From Pelagibius litoralis (lineage in GTDB: Bacteria; Pseudomonadota; Alphaproteobacteria; Kiloniellales; Kiloniellaceae), in assembly GCF_011683915.1 (NCBI RefSeq), contig NZ_JAAQPH010000003.1, positions 248,001 to 312,000 of the forward strand: a DNA stretch of 64,000 bases, written 5' to 3'. The translations under genes and the position numbers were made by a program. The notes under the pieces were generated by a model that was not told where the DNA came from, did not search any database, and was given only the letters and a program-made list of their open reading frames with translations. This document shows positions 54,663 to 62,667 of this stretch, one piece after another (position 1 is the first letter of the stretch; every line of letters starts with the position of its first letter).

Positions 54663-55070
54663 TCGGCGCGACAGGGATGCGCAGCCCTGGGGACGGCCAA
54701 CGACGGGCCGGGCACCGTCAACTCATCCCAATAGTTGTAAATCTAATGATCAATGCGCCTATAGAATTTTAGATGCTAAAATGAATTCCCTAAAATGCTT
54801 AGGTTAATAAGAAAAACCTTGAATGAAATGGGTAATGTTTCCTCCGCATTACACGTTAACCAAGAAAAAAGGTGAAATTATCATCGAACGAAACAAATCT
54901 GTCACAATTCGTCTTGGTTTTTTGGGAATTGGCGAAGTAAATTAAGCCGGTAGTTGAGCCGCAGACCCCTCAACACAAAGGCAGCCAAGGTAGGGTCAAG
55001 AACCAGTGGGGGCTCTCCGGGAACGGTCTTCCGCATGTCTATTACGTTCAAGTAGAAAGTATATTCTCAT
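54663..55070. other. AT-rich non-coding stretch before the polyphosphate operon
   Basis: About 410 bp, markedly AT-rich from 54735 to 54945. It must hold the promoter for the DUF4956/VTC genes. A 7-bp inverted repeat AACCAAG (54858-54864) and CTTGGTT (54913-54919) followed by T bases is weak because of a 48-base loop. Nothing else is recognisable. Confidence 0.5.
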
Positions 55071-55763
55071 ATGGAAGACCTGTCGCCAGACCTGCTGGCC
55101 ACCTTGGAGATTACCCCCAGCGTCAGCCTGATCGATCTGGCTCTTGCCCTGGTAACCAGTGCGATCCTGAACTTCGCCCTGGCCTGGCTCTACATACGCA
55201 CGCACGGCGGATACTCCTATTCGAAATCCTTCGTGCAATCCATCGTCCTGGTCGGACTGATCGTTTCCCTGATCATGATCGTCATCGGCTCCGAAATCGC
55301 CCGGGCTTTCGCCCTGGTCGGCGCCATGTCCATCGTTCGTTTCCGCACCCCCCTGAAGGACAGCCGCGACCTGATCTTCATCTTCGCCGCAATCGCCATC
55401 GGCATGGCGGCCGGAACCGGGTTCTACATCTACGCGGCGATCTTCACAGGCTTCCTCGGCGCCATCCTGCTCGCCTTTCATGTGTTCAAGTTCGGTGACC
55501 TGGATCATCGCTCCTACGTCTTGAAGCTCCGCCTCGCGCCCGCCGACAAAGACACGATATCGGCCCTATGCCGCGAACACTGCCGGCACTTCGCCGTTGT
55601 TTCGATCAGCCGAAGCAGTGACGACGCGGCCGTGGAGGATGTCGTCTACGAGATCGATCTGAAATCGCGCATAAGCTATGGCGATTTCATCGAGAAGATC
55701 CGCGAAAAAGCCAATCCGCAGTCGATCAACCTCCTGGTCGGCGAAGGCTCGGTGAATGTCTGA
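55071..55763 (+). CDS. DUF4956 membrane protein
   Basis: A 230-residue protein with about four N-terminal membrane helices (residues ~20-40, 55-75, 80-100, 105-135) and a soluble C-terminal domain of about 90 residues. The segment ALVGAMSIVRFRTPLKDSRDLIFIF is the signature of DUF4956. In many bacteria this family is coded beside a VTC domain gene, as here with an eight-base overlap (55756-55763). It may form the membrane channel or anchor for the polymer made by the VTC enzyme; that role is inference. Confidence 0.82.
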   Translation: MEDLSPDLLATLEITPSVSLIDLALALVTSAILNFALAWLYIRTHGGYSYSKSFVQSIVLVGLIVSLIMIVIGSEIARAFALVGAMSIVRFRTPLKDSRDLIFIFAAIAIGMAAGTGFYIYAAIFTGFLGAILLAFHVFKFGDLDHRSYVLKLRLAPADKDTISALCREHCRHFAVVSISRSSDDAAVEDVVYEIDLKSRISYGDFIEKIREKANPQSINLLVGEGSVNV

Positions 55764-56619
55764 ACGCCGCAGGCCGAAGCGCGACGCTGAGACGGAGCAT
55801 TTATCCCTTGGCGGTGCCGCTGCGGCTGCGGAACTGCGAAAAAAAGCCGGCCCCCGCCTGCCCCAGGCCTATACCAACCGCTATGAGATAAAGTACCTGG
55901 TGGCACCGCGCGACCTGGCGAAGGTCCGCGCCGCCCTGGCTGATCTTCTGGAACCGGATGCCCACAACGGCGCAGGTGGCGGCACCGGCGGCTACTACAA
56001 TCACTCGATCTATTTCGATTCGCCGCACTATCGCTACTACACCGAAAAACACGAGGGTCAGTTGGCCCGCGTCAAACCGCGCCTGCGTTACTATCGGCCC
56101 GCGATCAATGCCGCGCCTTTGGCGACATTCCTTGAGCTAAAGGGCCGCTACGACAGGATCGTGGCCAAGCGGCGCGTCGAACTCGACCCCGATATCGCGC
56201 AGGAAATTCTGACCGCGGCAAACCCGGCCCAGTGCCTGTCCGGCAGCAACGATGCCGTGGCCAAGGAGTTCTGCTATCTGTCCGATCGCTTCAACCTTCA
56301 GCCCTGTGTGACCGTCCTTTATCACCGCGAGGCTTTCTTCAGCGATCTCTACAAGAGCCTTCGCGTCACCTACGACAGCGGGTTGCTATGCAGTCTTGCG
56401 ACCCACTCGGAGATTCTTTCCGAGAGTTACATTCACGGCCTGCCCGGCGGCGAGACTGTGCTGGAAGTAAAATACAACGACCAGATCCCGAAGATTCTGC
56501 TGAGCCGCCTGAACGCGCTGGGTCTTCAGCAGCGGACCTTCTCAAAGTTCGCCGTGTCGCTGGAACGCTGCTTCGATCAGTTTCGCAGCCGCCGCTTCCG
56601 TGCGAGCCGCGTGATGTAA
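55756..56619 (+). CDS. VTC domain protein, probable polyphosphate polymerase
   Basis: A 287-residue protein of the VTC/triphosphate-tunnel fold. Tunnel residues are visible: NRYEIKYLV (E44, K46), RVKPRLRYYR (about 105-114), FLELKGR (about 125-131), and ETVLEVKYN near 235. In yeast, Vtc4 of this fold makes polyphosphate from ATP. The N-terminal ~35 residues are basic/Ala-rich and likely unstructured. It shares the operon with DUF4956 and a phosphatase-type gene. It is soluble, without membrane segments, so it probably acts at the membrane through DUF4956. Confidence 0.82.
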   Translation: MSERRRPKRDAETEHLSLGGAAAAAELRKKAGPRLPQAYTNRYEIKYLVAPRDLAKVRAALADLLEPDAHNGAGGGTGGYYNHSIYFDSPHYRYYTEKHEGQLARVKPRLRYYRPAINAAPLATFLELKGRYDRIVAKRRVELDPDIAQEILTAANPAQCLSGSNDAVAKEFCYLSDRFNLQPCVTVLYHREAFFSDLYKSLRVTYDSGLLCSLATHSEILSESYIHGLPGGETVLEVKYNDQIPKILLSRLNALGLQQRTFSKFAVSLERCFDQFRSRRFRASRVM

Positions 56620-56709
56620 CCGGATGAGATTGTTTCCATCGCCCGGGGTTTCATCGCTCCGGGGAAATTAAACACCTGCATTCAGACAGGAGAGGCAAAG
56701 AGGACGAAG

Positions 56710-57942
56710 ATGAGTAACTGGCGTAGATCACTGAATGAGATTTCACGAAGGCTCCTGCTCGTCGCGGGCGCCGCCGCCTTGGTGCTGGCGGGCCAGATGG
56801 GCGCCGCTCAGGCGCAGACCGACCCCGCGCAGACCGACAAAGAGACACTGCGGGCGGTATCGCTGCTGTACCGCCACGGCGTAATCTCACCCAAATATGC
56901 CCCGCCGAAGAACGCGACCGAGTGGCCCATGGGCTTCAGTCAGTTGACGGCAGTGGGCATGCGCGGGATGTACGACCAGGGCGCCCGGCTGCGCAAGCGC
57001 TATATAGAAGACCTGGGGTTGCTGAGCGAACGCTACCACCGTGACGAGGTCTACGTGCGGGCCAGCAATACCGACCGCGCCCTGCAGTCGGCGCAGATGA
57101 TGATGCTGGGGATGTATCCCCTGGGCATGGGTCCAGACCCCTCCACCTACGACCCCGGTCTGGAGGCCGCGCCCGGCGCCGATCTGGCCTTCACGCCCGT
57201 GCCGATCCACGCCGTCGGCCTGGAGAACGATGCGGTCATGCGGCCCTGGACCGGAACGGCCAGCTGCACCCGCTATCGCGACTTCGTCAAACGGCTCGCG
57301 AATACCGATCTCTATGAAACGCAGGGCAGGAAGCATGAAGATTTCCTGCGCCGCGTCTCTGCCGTCATGGGTGTGAACGAAGGGAAGAAAGCCGGCACCG
57401 TTCTCTATCTGATAAACGAGGTCTACGAGCCCCTCTCCGCAAACCAGCAGCACAGCCTTCCGCTGCCGGACGGCATCTCCGCCGAAGACATGGAGCAGAT
57501 GAGCGCTCTGGCGGACTGGAACTATCACCACCAGTTTCTCGGCCGATCCGTCGGCCGGCTGACCGGGGGATCGTTCGTCGCCGAGGTATTGAAGAATTTT
57601 ACCCGGGTAAGAAACGGTCATCCCGACGCCAGGCGCCTCTACCTCTACTCGGGCCACCAGCGCACCATGCTCGGTGTCGACGCCGCCCTGGGCATCGAAA
57701 CGGCCAGAACCAGCGGACCCCTGTTCAAAGGGCGCGTTCCACCTCTGGCTTCCCACTACGCTTTCGAGCTGCATGAGGTTTCAAAGGGTGATTATGCCGT
57801 GCGCCTGAAGTTCGTTACGGACGACGGCGAGCAGACGATCCAGGTCCCCGGCTGCAGTTCGGGGATGTGCAGCCTGAAGACCTTCGCATCATCCGTCAGC
57901 GATGCGATACCGCGCAACTGGCGACAGGAATGCGGCGGCTGA
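56710..57942 (+). CDS. Histidine acid phosphatase family protein with altered active site
   Basis: A 410-residue exported protein (signal peptide about residues 11-36, cleavage near AQAQ). The family motif RHG is at R55-H56-G57 in YRHGVISP, where the canonical second Arg of RHGxRxP is Ile-Ser. The C-terminal motif, normally HD with the catalytic acid Asp, reads SGHQRTM (H316, Q317). The family covers acid phosphatases, phytases and inositol polyphosphate phosphatases. The changes suggest either weak/altered catalysis or a binding role. It lies 90 bp downstream of the VTC gene and probably belongs to the same transcription unit. Confidence 0.75.
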   Translation: MSNWRRSLNEISRRLLLVAGAAALVLAGQMGAAQAQTDPAQTDKETLRAVSLLYRHGVISPKYAPPKNATEWPMGFSQLTAVGMRGMYDQGARLRKRYIEDLGLLSERYHRDEVYVRASNTDRALQSAQMMMLGMYPLGMGPDPSTYDPGLEAAPGADLAFTPVPIHAVGLENDAVMRPWTGTASCTRYRDFVKRLANTDLYETQGRKHEDFLRRVSAVMGVNEGKKAGTVLYLINEVYEPLSANQQHSLPLPDGISAEDMEQMSALADWNYHHQFLGRSVGRLTGGSFVAEVLKNFTRVRNGHPDARRLYLYSGHQRTMLGVDAALGIETARTSGPLFKGRVPPLASHYAFELHEVSKGDYAVRLKFVTDDGEQTIQVPGCSSGMCSLKTFASSVSDAIPRNWRQECGG

Positions 57943-57965
57943 CCGGGGTCCGCGCAAGGCGCCGC

Positions 57966-59501
57966 TCACGCCCGGTGAAAGCGGGCCGCGGCAGCCACCG
58001 CGCGCGGCGACCCCAGCGTTAGCGGCGCGCTGTGCTGCACCTTGGCCAAACCGGCCGGCAGTACAAAGGTCACCACGGTACCCCTGCCAAGTTCGCTTTC
58101 GATCGCGAATTCGCCATCGTGCAGCTTGACCAGGGCCGCTGCCATGGGCAAGCCCAGTCCGGTGCCCTCATGCTGGCGGGTGTAGGGGTTCTCGACTTGG
58201 CCGAAGGGCTGCATAACGGTATCGAGCTTGCCCGCGGGAATACCGATGCCGTTGTCTCTCACGACAACGCGCAGGCCTGCTGTCGCTGACCATTCGGCCG
58301 ATACCGTGATCTCGCCGCCGGGCTCTGTGAACTTGATGGCATTGCTCAGCAGGTTGAGCAGCACCTGACGCAGGCGCCGGCCGTCGGCGCGTAGAATTGG
58401 AAGGCCCGGCGCGAAATCCATGACAAGGCGCAGCTTACCCTGAATAGCCTTGTCTTGAACCAGCTCCAGGCAGGTTTCCGCCTCGTTCTGCAGATCGACG
58501 TCATCAATACTGAGGTCGGCTTTACCGGCCTCGATCTTGGAGATGTCGAGTATGTCGTTGATCAGCGCAAGCAGGTGATGCCCGGAGCCGTGCACCTGTT
58601 TCGCATAGTCGACATAGCGCGGATCACCAAGGGGGCCGAAGAGCTCCATCACCATCATCTCGGAGAACCCGTTGATGGCGTTGAGGGGCGTGCGCAGCTC
58701 ATGGCTCATGTTCGCAAGGAACGACGTCATCGCCCGGTTGGCCAGTTCCGCCTGATCGCGGGCTTCTTCCAGCTCCGCTTCGCGCTGAACCTTCTGAGTC
58801 AGCAGCGCGCCGACCGAGTTGACCGCCTCATCCAGCTGCAGCAACTCCACCGAGGTGAAGGACGGTAAAGCCTCCGGCGAAACGAAAACCCCGTGACTGA
58901 AGTTCATCAGCCGCGCCGAAAGATTGTTCACCGGCCGGATCGCAAAGGCATTCACCAGCAGGAATATGAGAAGAGAGAGCAGCAGGCAGGCGCCGCCGAC
59001 CGAAACGGCAATCACCAGGGTGTGTTTGGCTATCTCTTCCTGCAGGCGCGCGTTGTCCCAGACGAAGGTCATTCGGCCAAAGTTCTCACCGGCAAAGGTG
59101 ACTGACTTGGCAATTTCGATGAGCTCATCGGACTGGTCGACGTCGCGCTGCCAGGCATAAAGAACGGTGCCATCCTCATTCACGATCTCAGCGGAGAAAA
59201 GATCCGGATCGCGAACGATCATCTGGCTCATGGTCGTCTCAAGGCGCGGAAGATCTTCGCTGAGAATGTCTTCGAGGGACGATAGGCGGACCAGGTCGAA
59301 CTTTCGTTCCGCCTCCTCGATGGAACGCTCCGTCAGATAGGCCTGTTCAGTGTGGCGGATGACATAGCCCGCCAAGCTGCCGAGCAATATGGCCAGCGTC
59401 GCCAGGCCCAGCAACAGCTGCGTGCCGAGACGGAACCGTCTTCGGTGCACATCGTCGTCGTCGGGCCCGATGATACTGGGCATGGAATCATGCTGATCCA
59501 T
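57966..59501 (-). CDS. Sensor histidine kinase, HAMP-type, orphan
   Basis: A 511-residue kinase. Membrane helices lie at about 28-48 and 163-188 around a ~115-residue periplasmic sensor domain, followed by HAMP and coiled coil (190-255), a HisKA domain with H267 in MSHELRTPLN, and a full HATPase_c domain (NLLSNAIKF, DNGIGIP, GTGLGLPMA). No response-regulator gene is adjacent. It lies 73 bp downstream of the PhnD-like binding-protein gene on the same strand, so that protein probably presents a ligand to the sensor domain. Confidence 0.88.
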   Translation of the reverse strand: MDQHDSMPSIIGPDDDDVHRRRFRLGTQLLLGLATLAILLGSLAGYVIRHTEQAYLTERSIEEAERKFDLVRLSSLEDILSEDLPRLETTMSQMIVRDPDLFSAEIVNEDGTVLYAWQRDVDQSDELIEIAKSVTFAGENFGRMTFVWDNARLQEEIAKHTLVIAVSVGGACLLLSLLIFLLVNAFAIRPVNNLSARLMNFSHGVFVSPEALPSFTSVELLQLDEAVNSVGALLTQKVQREAELEEARDQAELANRAMTSFLANMSHELRTPLNAINGFSEMMVMELFGPLGDPRYVDYAKQVHGSGHHLLALINDILDISKIEAGKADLSIDDVDLQNEAETCLELVQDKAIQGKLRLVMDFAPGLPILRADGRRLRQVLLNLLSNAIKFTEPGGEITVSAEWSATAGLRVVVRDNGIGIPAGKLDTVMQPFGQVENPYTRQHEGTGLGLPMAAALVKLHDGEFAIESELGRGTVVTFVLPAGLAKVQHSAPLTLGSPRAVAAAARFHRA

Positions 59502-59574
59502 CTACTGCCTGCAAGCGCCTGCGGCGCCAAGTTTCAAGCGCCTCTGGCGCCAAAAGTTCACTGAACCAAAAAAT

Positions 59575-60462
59575 TCACTGAAGCTGTGCGAAGAACTGCG
59601 GGTTCCGGCGAATGGCATCGCGGGTCGGTTCGTAGTCGCTGTCGTTGCCTTCGAAGAAACCGTCGAAGCGCAGGGCGCGCAGTGCACCGCGATCGTCTAC
59701 GTTGAGCAGTGCCTGGCGCAGGGCGTCACGCACGCGCTGATCAAGGCCGGCGCGCGCCACCCAGGGCCGGGTCGAGTTGCTGAACTTGGTGAGGGCCCGG
59801 ATCGGCACGCCCTTGTCAACAAGCTTCTGGAACGTGGTCTCTTCCAGGGCGCCGGCATCGAACAGACCGGAGCCGACGGCCCGTCCGACCTTGTCATGCC
59901 GGCCAAGATACTCATAGCGCTTCAGATCGCGCGCAAGGAGCCCTGCCTGCATCAGCGTCAACTGCGAAAAGTAGCGGCCGAGCGTCGAACGCTTGGACCC
60001 GAAAGCAAAACTCCTGCCGCGCAACTGAGACACTTCGGTCAGGGTGCTGTCTCTGTGCACCGCAATCACGCCGTCGAAAGACTTCGCCCCGTTCTTGTTT
60101 TCCATGGCCAGCACGGTGAGGCCGTCGTTTTCGTCCTTGGCGAAGATGTAGGAAGCCGGGCCAAGGCGTGTGAAGTCGGCTTCGCCATTGACGATCAGGG
60201 CGACACCGGCTTCATAACCTTTCACCAGCTGCATCCTGATCTCGACTTCCTCACCCAGAACCGCTGTGGCTTCACGGGCGATGGCGTCCAGCGTGGGCCG
60301 CAGCTGTGCGACCATGGCGGAGGGCTTGTCCGGGGCGTAGGTGCCAAAGGTAAGTACCACCTTCGCCTCGGTCGGACTCGACCCAAGGCCCGAGAACGCA
60401 GCAAGGATCAATGCGCCGGCAATCGAACGCATGACACTTCTGCGAGGAACTGAGAGGTTCAT
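59575..60462 (-). CDS. PhnD-like periplasmic phosphate/phosphonate-type binding protein
   Basis: A 295-residue protein with a signal peptide (cleavage near TEAKV, residue ~34). Family features include LTFGTYAPDKPSAMVAQLRP, NGEADFTRLGPASYIFAKD and LRGRSFAFGSKRSTLGRY, the PhnD/periplasmic oxyanion-binding pattern. No ABC permease or ATPase gene is nearby, so it is more likely a sensory partner of the kinase than an importer component. The ligand is unknown; it need not be a phosphonate. Confidence 0.82.
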   Translation of the reverse strand: MNLSVPRRSVMRSIAGALILAAFSGLGSSPTEAKVVLTFGTYAPDKPSAMVAQLRPTLDAIAREATAVLGEEVEIRMQLVKGYEAGVALIVNGEADFTRLGPASYIFAKDENDGLTVLAMENKNGAKSFDGVIAVHRDSTLTEVSQLRGRSFAFGSKRSTLGRYFSQLTLMQAGLLARDLKRYEYLGRHDKVGRAVGSGLFDAGALEETTFQKLVDKGVPIRALTKFSNSTRPWVARAGLDQRVRDALRQALLNVDDRGALRALRFDGFFEGNDSDYEPTRDAIRRNPQFFAQLQ

Positions 60463-60717
60463 CGTGGTTACCCCGTCATAACAATAGGATTCGTATACTT
60501 GGGGCCAAGTAAAGAAGATCGAAGTTAATAAAACTTGAAACCTACTGCGTTAATTCAACCGCATTGAATATTCGCTGAAATCTTCAACCAGCAATTGCCG
60601 TACTGCAAAAGCCGGCGCGAGACGGCGTAAAGCTGCTGGGGCCGGCCCAAGGGTCGCTGTGATTGCGGGGCAACCCAGATCAGGCGCCGGACCTTGAACT
60701 CAGATCCCGGGAGTACT

Positions 60718-61287
60718 CTAGCCGCCCAGGTCTTCTTCCACAGGCGCCATGTGCGCGCGCATGAAGTAAACTTGGCTCGCCACGAAAATAAAAGTCAGGC
60801 CAAGAATGCCGAAGACCTTGAAAGTCACCCAGAAATCGGTGGATTGAGTCCGCCAGACCACTTCGTTCAATACTGCCATGGCAACAAAAAACCAGGCAAA
60901 ACGGCTGGAAAGCTTGATCCATCCCGCGTCGTCCAGAGGCCAGGCCGACGCAAGCAGCGGCTTTAAAAGCGGGCGCTTGAAGAAAAGGCCGCCAAACAGA
61001 ACAGCGGCAAACAGCACCTGGACGATGGTCGGCTTCATCTTGAAGAAGGTCTCGTCTTCCAGCCAAAGCGTCAGGCCGCCGAACACCCCGACCACCATAG
61101 CCGTGAGCAGGGGCATCGGCGGGATCCGCCGCTCGATCACGAACGACAGTGCCAGCGCGGCAGCGGTTGCGATCATAATGGCAAGCGTCGCCGCCATCAG
61201 GCCGTTCAGCCAGTAGACCGCAAAAAACGCCGCCAAGGGCCCGTAGTCGACAGCCGGCCGCAACCACGCGGGTGCTGGTGCCTTCAT
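60718..61287 (-). CDS. yciB: Septation/intracellular membrane protein A (YciB/IspZ family)
   Basis: A 189-residue inner membrane protein with about five helices. PLAAFFAVYWLNG, TLWLEDETFFKMKPTI and LNEVVWRTQSTDFWVTFKVFG are the characteristic YciB blocks. The ATG at 61287 follows GAGAGG at a good distance. It affects cell envelope synthesis and septation in enterobacteria and is usually chromosomal, supporting a core-genome location of this part. Confidence 0.9.
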   Translation of the reverse strand: MKAPAPAWLRPAVDYGPLAAFFAVYWLNGLMAATLAIMIATAAALALSFVIERRIPPMPLLTAMVVGVFGGLTLWLEDETFFKMKPTIVQVLFAAVLFGGLFFKRPLLKPLLASAWPLDDAGWIKLSSRFAWFFVAMAVLNEVVWRTQSTDFWVTFKVFGILGLTFIFVASQVYFMRAHMAPVEEDLGG

Positions 61288-61517
61288 TCTGATACCTCTC
61301 ATTACGCCCCACAGAGAGCGGGAGTACAGATCCAGGGACGAACTCCCCCAATATAGGCGCGCTGCGGGCCGGTTGCACCCTCCCAGCCGCACCAGCCTGC
61401 GAAGACCAGCCTTTGATGCGAATTCGCGCCAAAGACGCCCAGTCCTTAACAGCTTCTTAAAGCTGCTGTGACAGTTTCGGGGAACCAACCCGGATTACAA
61501 CCAGGGAGCTGCTGAAA

Positions 61518-61931
61518 ATGTTCCAACAGTACGCCTCTTCCGAGGACTTCGACGGGGCTTCGCCGCGAAAGCCTTCAGAGCTGCTGGATCAACAGGTGGC
61601 CCAGCGCGATCCCTTCATAGAACACTACTTCAAACGTATCGATCCGCAGCTGGCGGCAAGCTTCAGCGAGGAACAATGCGCGGCCATCAAGGAAATGTTC
61701 GGGGCCCGTGGCGTCGCCAAGCACGCGGTTGAGCTGCGTCGCTCCGTTCCGATCGGCTGGCGGCGCTACTACCTTGTGCTGCTGATGGGCCGCGAAAGGC
61801 GGACCTTCGACCGTCTCTTCAGCGAGGGCGCAACCACCCGGCCTTTCCTGCTGCTGGGCTACGCCATTACCGCCACGCTTTGGATGATCCCGGCGGTCGC
61901 CGTGGCCCTTGCGCTGCAGGCACTGCTGTAA
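61518..61931 (+). CDS. Small uncharacterised membrane protein
   Basis: A 137-residue protein. The N-terminal ~90 residues are soluble with acidic helices and then a conserved basic block RRSVPIGWRRYYLVLLMGRERRTFDRL, which recurs in alphaproteobacterial proteins of unknown function. One or two membrane helices follow near 108-136. GGGAGC precedes the start. Function unknown; it stands between yciB and the mmcB-like gene. Confidence 0.65.
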   Translation: MFQQYASSEDFDGASPRKPSELLDQQVAQRDPFIEHYFKRIDPQLAASFSEEQCAAIKEMFGARGVAKHAVELRRSVPIGWRRYYLVLLMGRERRTFDRLFSEGATTRPFLLLGYAITATLWMIPAVAVALALQALL

Positions 61932-61993
61932 GCCCAGCCTGACCGGTTCGCCGGCCAACCCTGACGGTGCCCGGCCGGGCGGCCTCTCCCGGA

Positions 61994-62031
61994 AGTATTG
62001 GAAAGCCGGCGGAGTATTGGAAAGCCGGCGC
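61994..62031. repeat. 19-bp tandem duplication
   Basis: Two adjacent copies of agtattggaaagccggcg plus one base (61994-62012 and 62013-62031), identical except the last base. It lies 20 bases before the MmcB start codon, within the probable leader of that gene. Confidence 0.85.
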
Positions 62032-62051
62032 CGACGGCGCTATTCTCGGGC

Positions 62052-62561
62052 ATGTCTTCTGCCCCATCAACAAACCCGGACGACGCCCCAAGTAACGCGG
62101 CTGACAACGGCGCTGCTTCCGGGCGCCGCAACACCGCGGCCCTGCTGACGCGCGGCCTGATGCGGTTCCAGTCCGATCTCGGCCTTGTCTGCCTTTCGGA
62201 ATTCACCCTGCGTTCCGGACGGCGCGCCGACCTCATGTGCCTTGACCCCAAAGGCGGCCTGACGGTCGTCGAGATCAAGTCGAGCGTCGAGGACTTCCGC
62301 AACGATCAGAAGTGGCCGGACTACCTGGACTACTGCGACCGCTTTTACTTTGCCGTCCCGGAGAGCTTTCCCCAGCAGCTGATCCCCGCCGACCAGGGGC
62401 TGTTGGTCGCCGATGCCTATGGTGCGACCCTGATCCGGGAGGCCGAGGCCCGCCCCCTCAATGCCGCGCGCAGAAAGTCGGTCACCCGGCGTTTTGCGCA
62501 GCTTGCCGCACGCCGTCTGACGACCTTGCTCGACCCGGAAGGCTTCTCCGCGCCGCTCTGA
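62052..62561 (+). CDS. mmcB: MmcB-family DNA repair protein
   Basis: A 169-residue protein with a nuclease-like core: RRADLMCLD, then LTVVEIKSSVEDFRNDQKWPDYLDYCDRFYFAV, the D-(x)n-ExK pattern (D60, E74, K76) of PD-(D/E)XK enzymes. Such proteins are described in Caulobacter as part of the damage response (MmcB). The Ala/Asn/Ser-rich first 25 residues are likely disordered. The ATG at 62052 has a weak ribosome site but starts with the conserved form. Alone in its transcription unit as far as visible. Confidence 0.8.
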   Translation: MSSAPSTNPDDAPSNAADNGAASGRRNTAALLTRGLMRFQSDLGLVCLSEFTLRSGRRADLMCLDPKGGLTVVEIKSSVEDFRNDQKWPDYLDYCDRFYFAVPESFPQQLIPADQGLLVADAYGATLIREAEARPLNAARRKSVTRRFAQLAARRLTTLLDPEGFSAPL

Positions 62562-62667
62562 AAGCAACGCCGGCCCGCACCCCCTCCCGGCCACCCAGTG
62601 CGATTATCCTGCTGGGTGGGCCAGAACCGATTCGACGTAAGTCGAAAACGTTCTAGCCATAGCCTGA

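Noticed and set aside
54858-54925. AACCAAG and CTTGGTTTTTT as an intrinsic terminator
   Set aside because: Arms are only 7 bp with a 48-base loop, and no gene ends close by.
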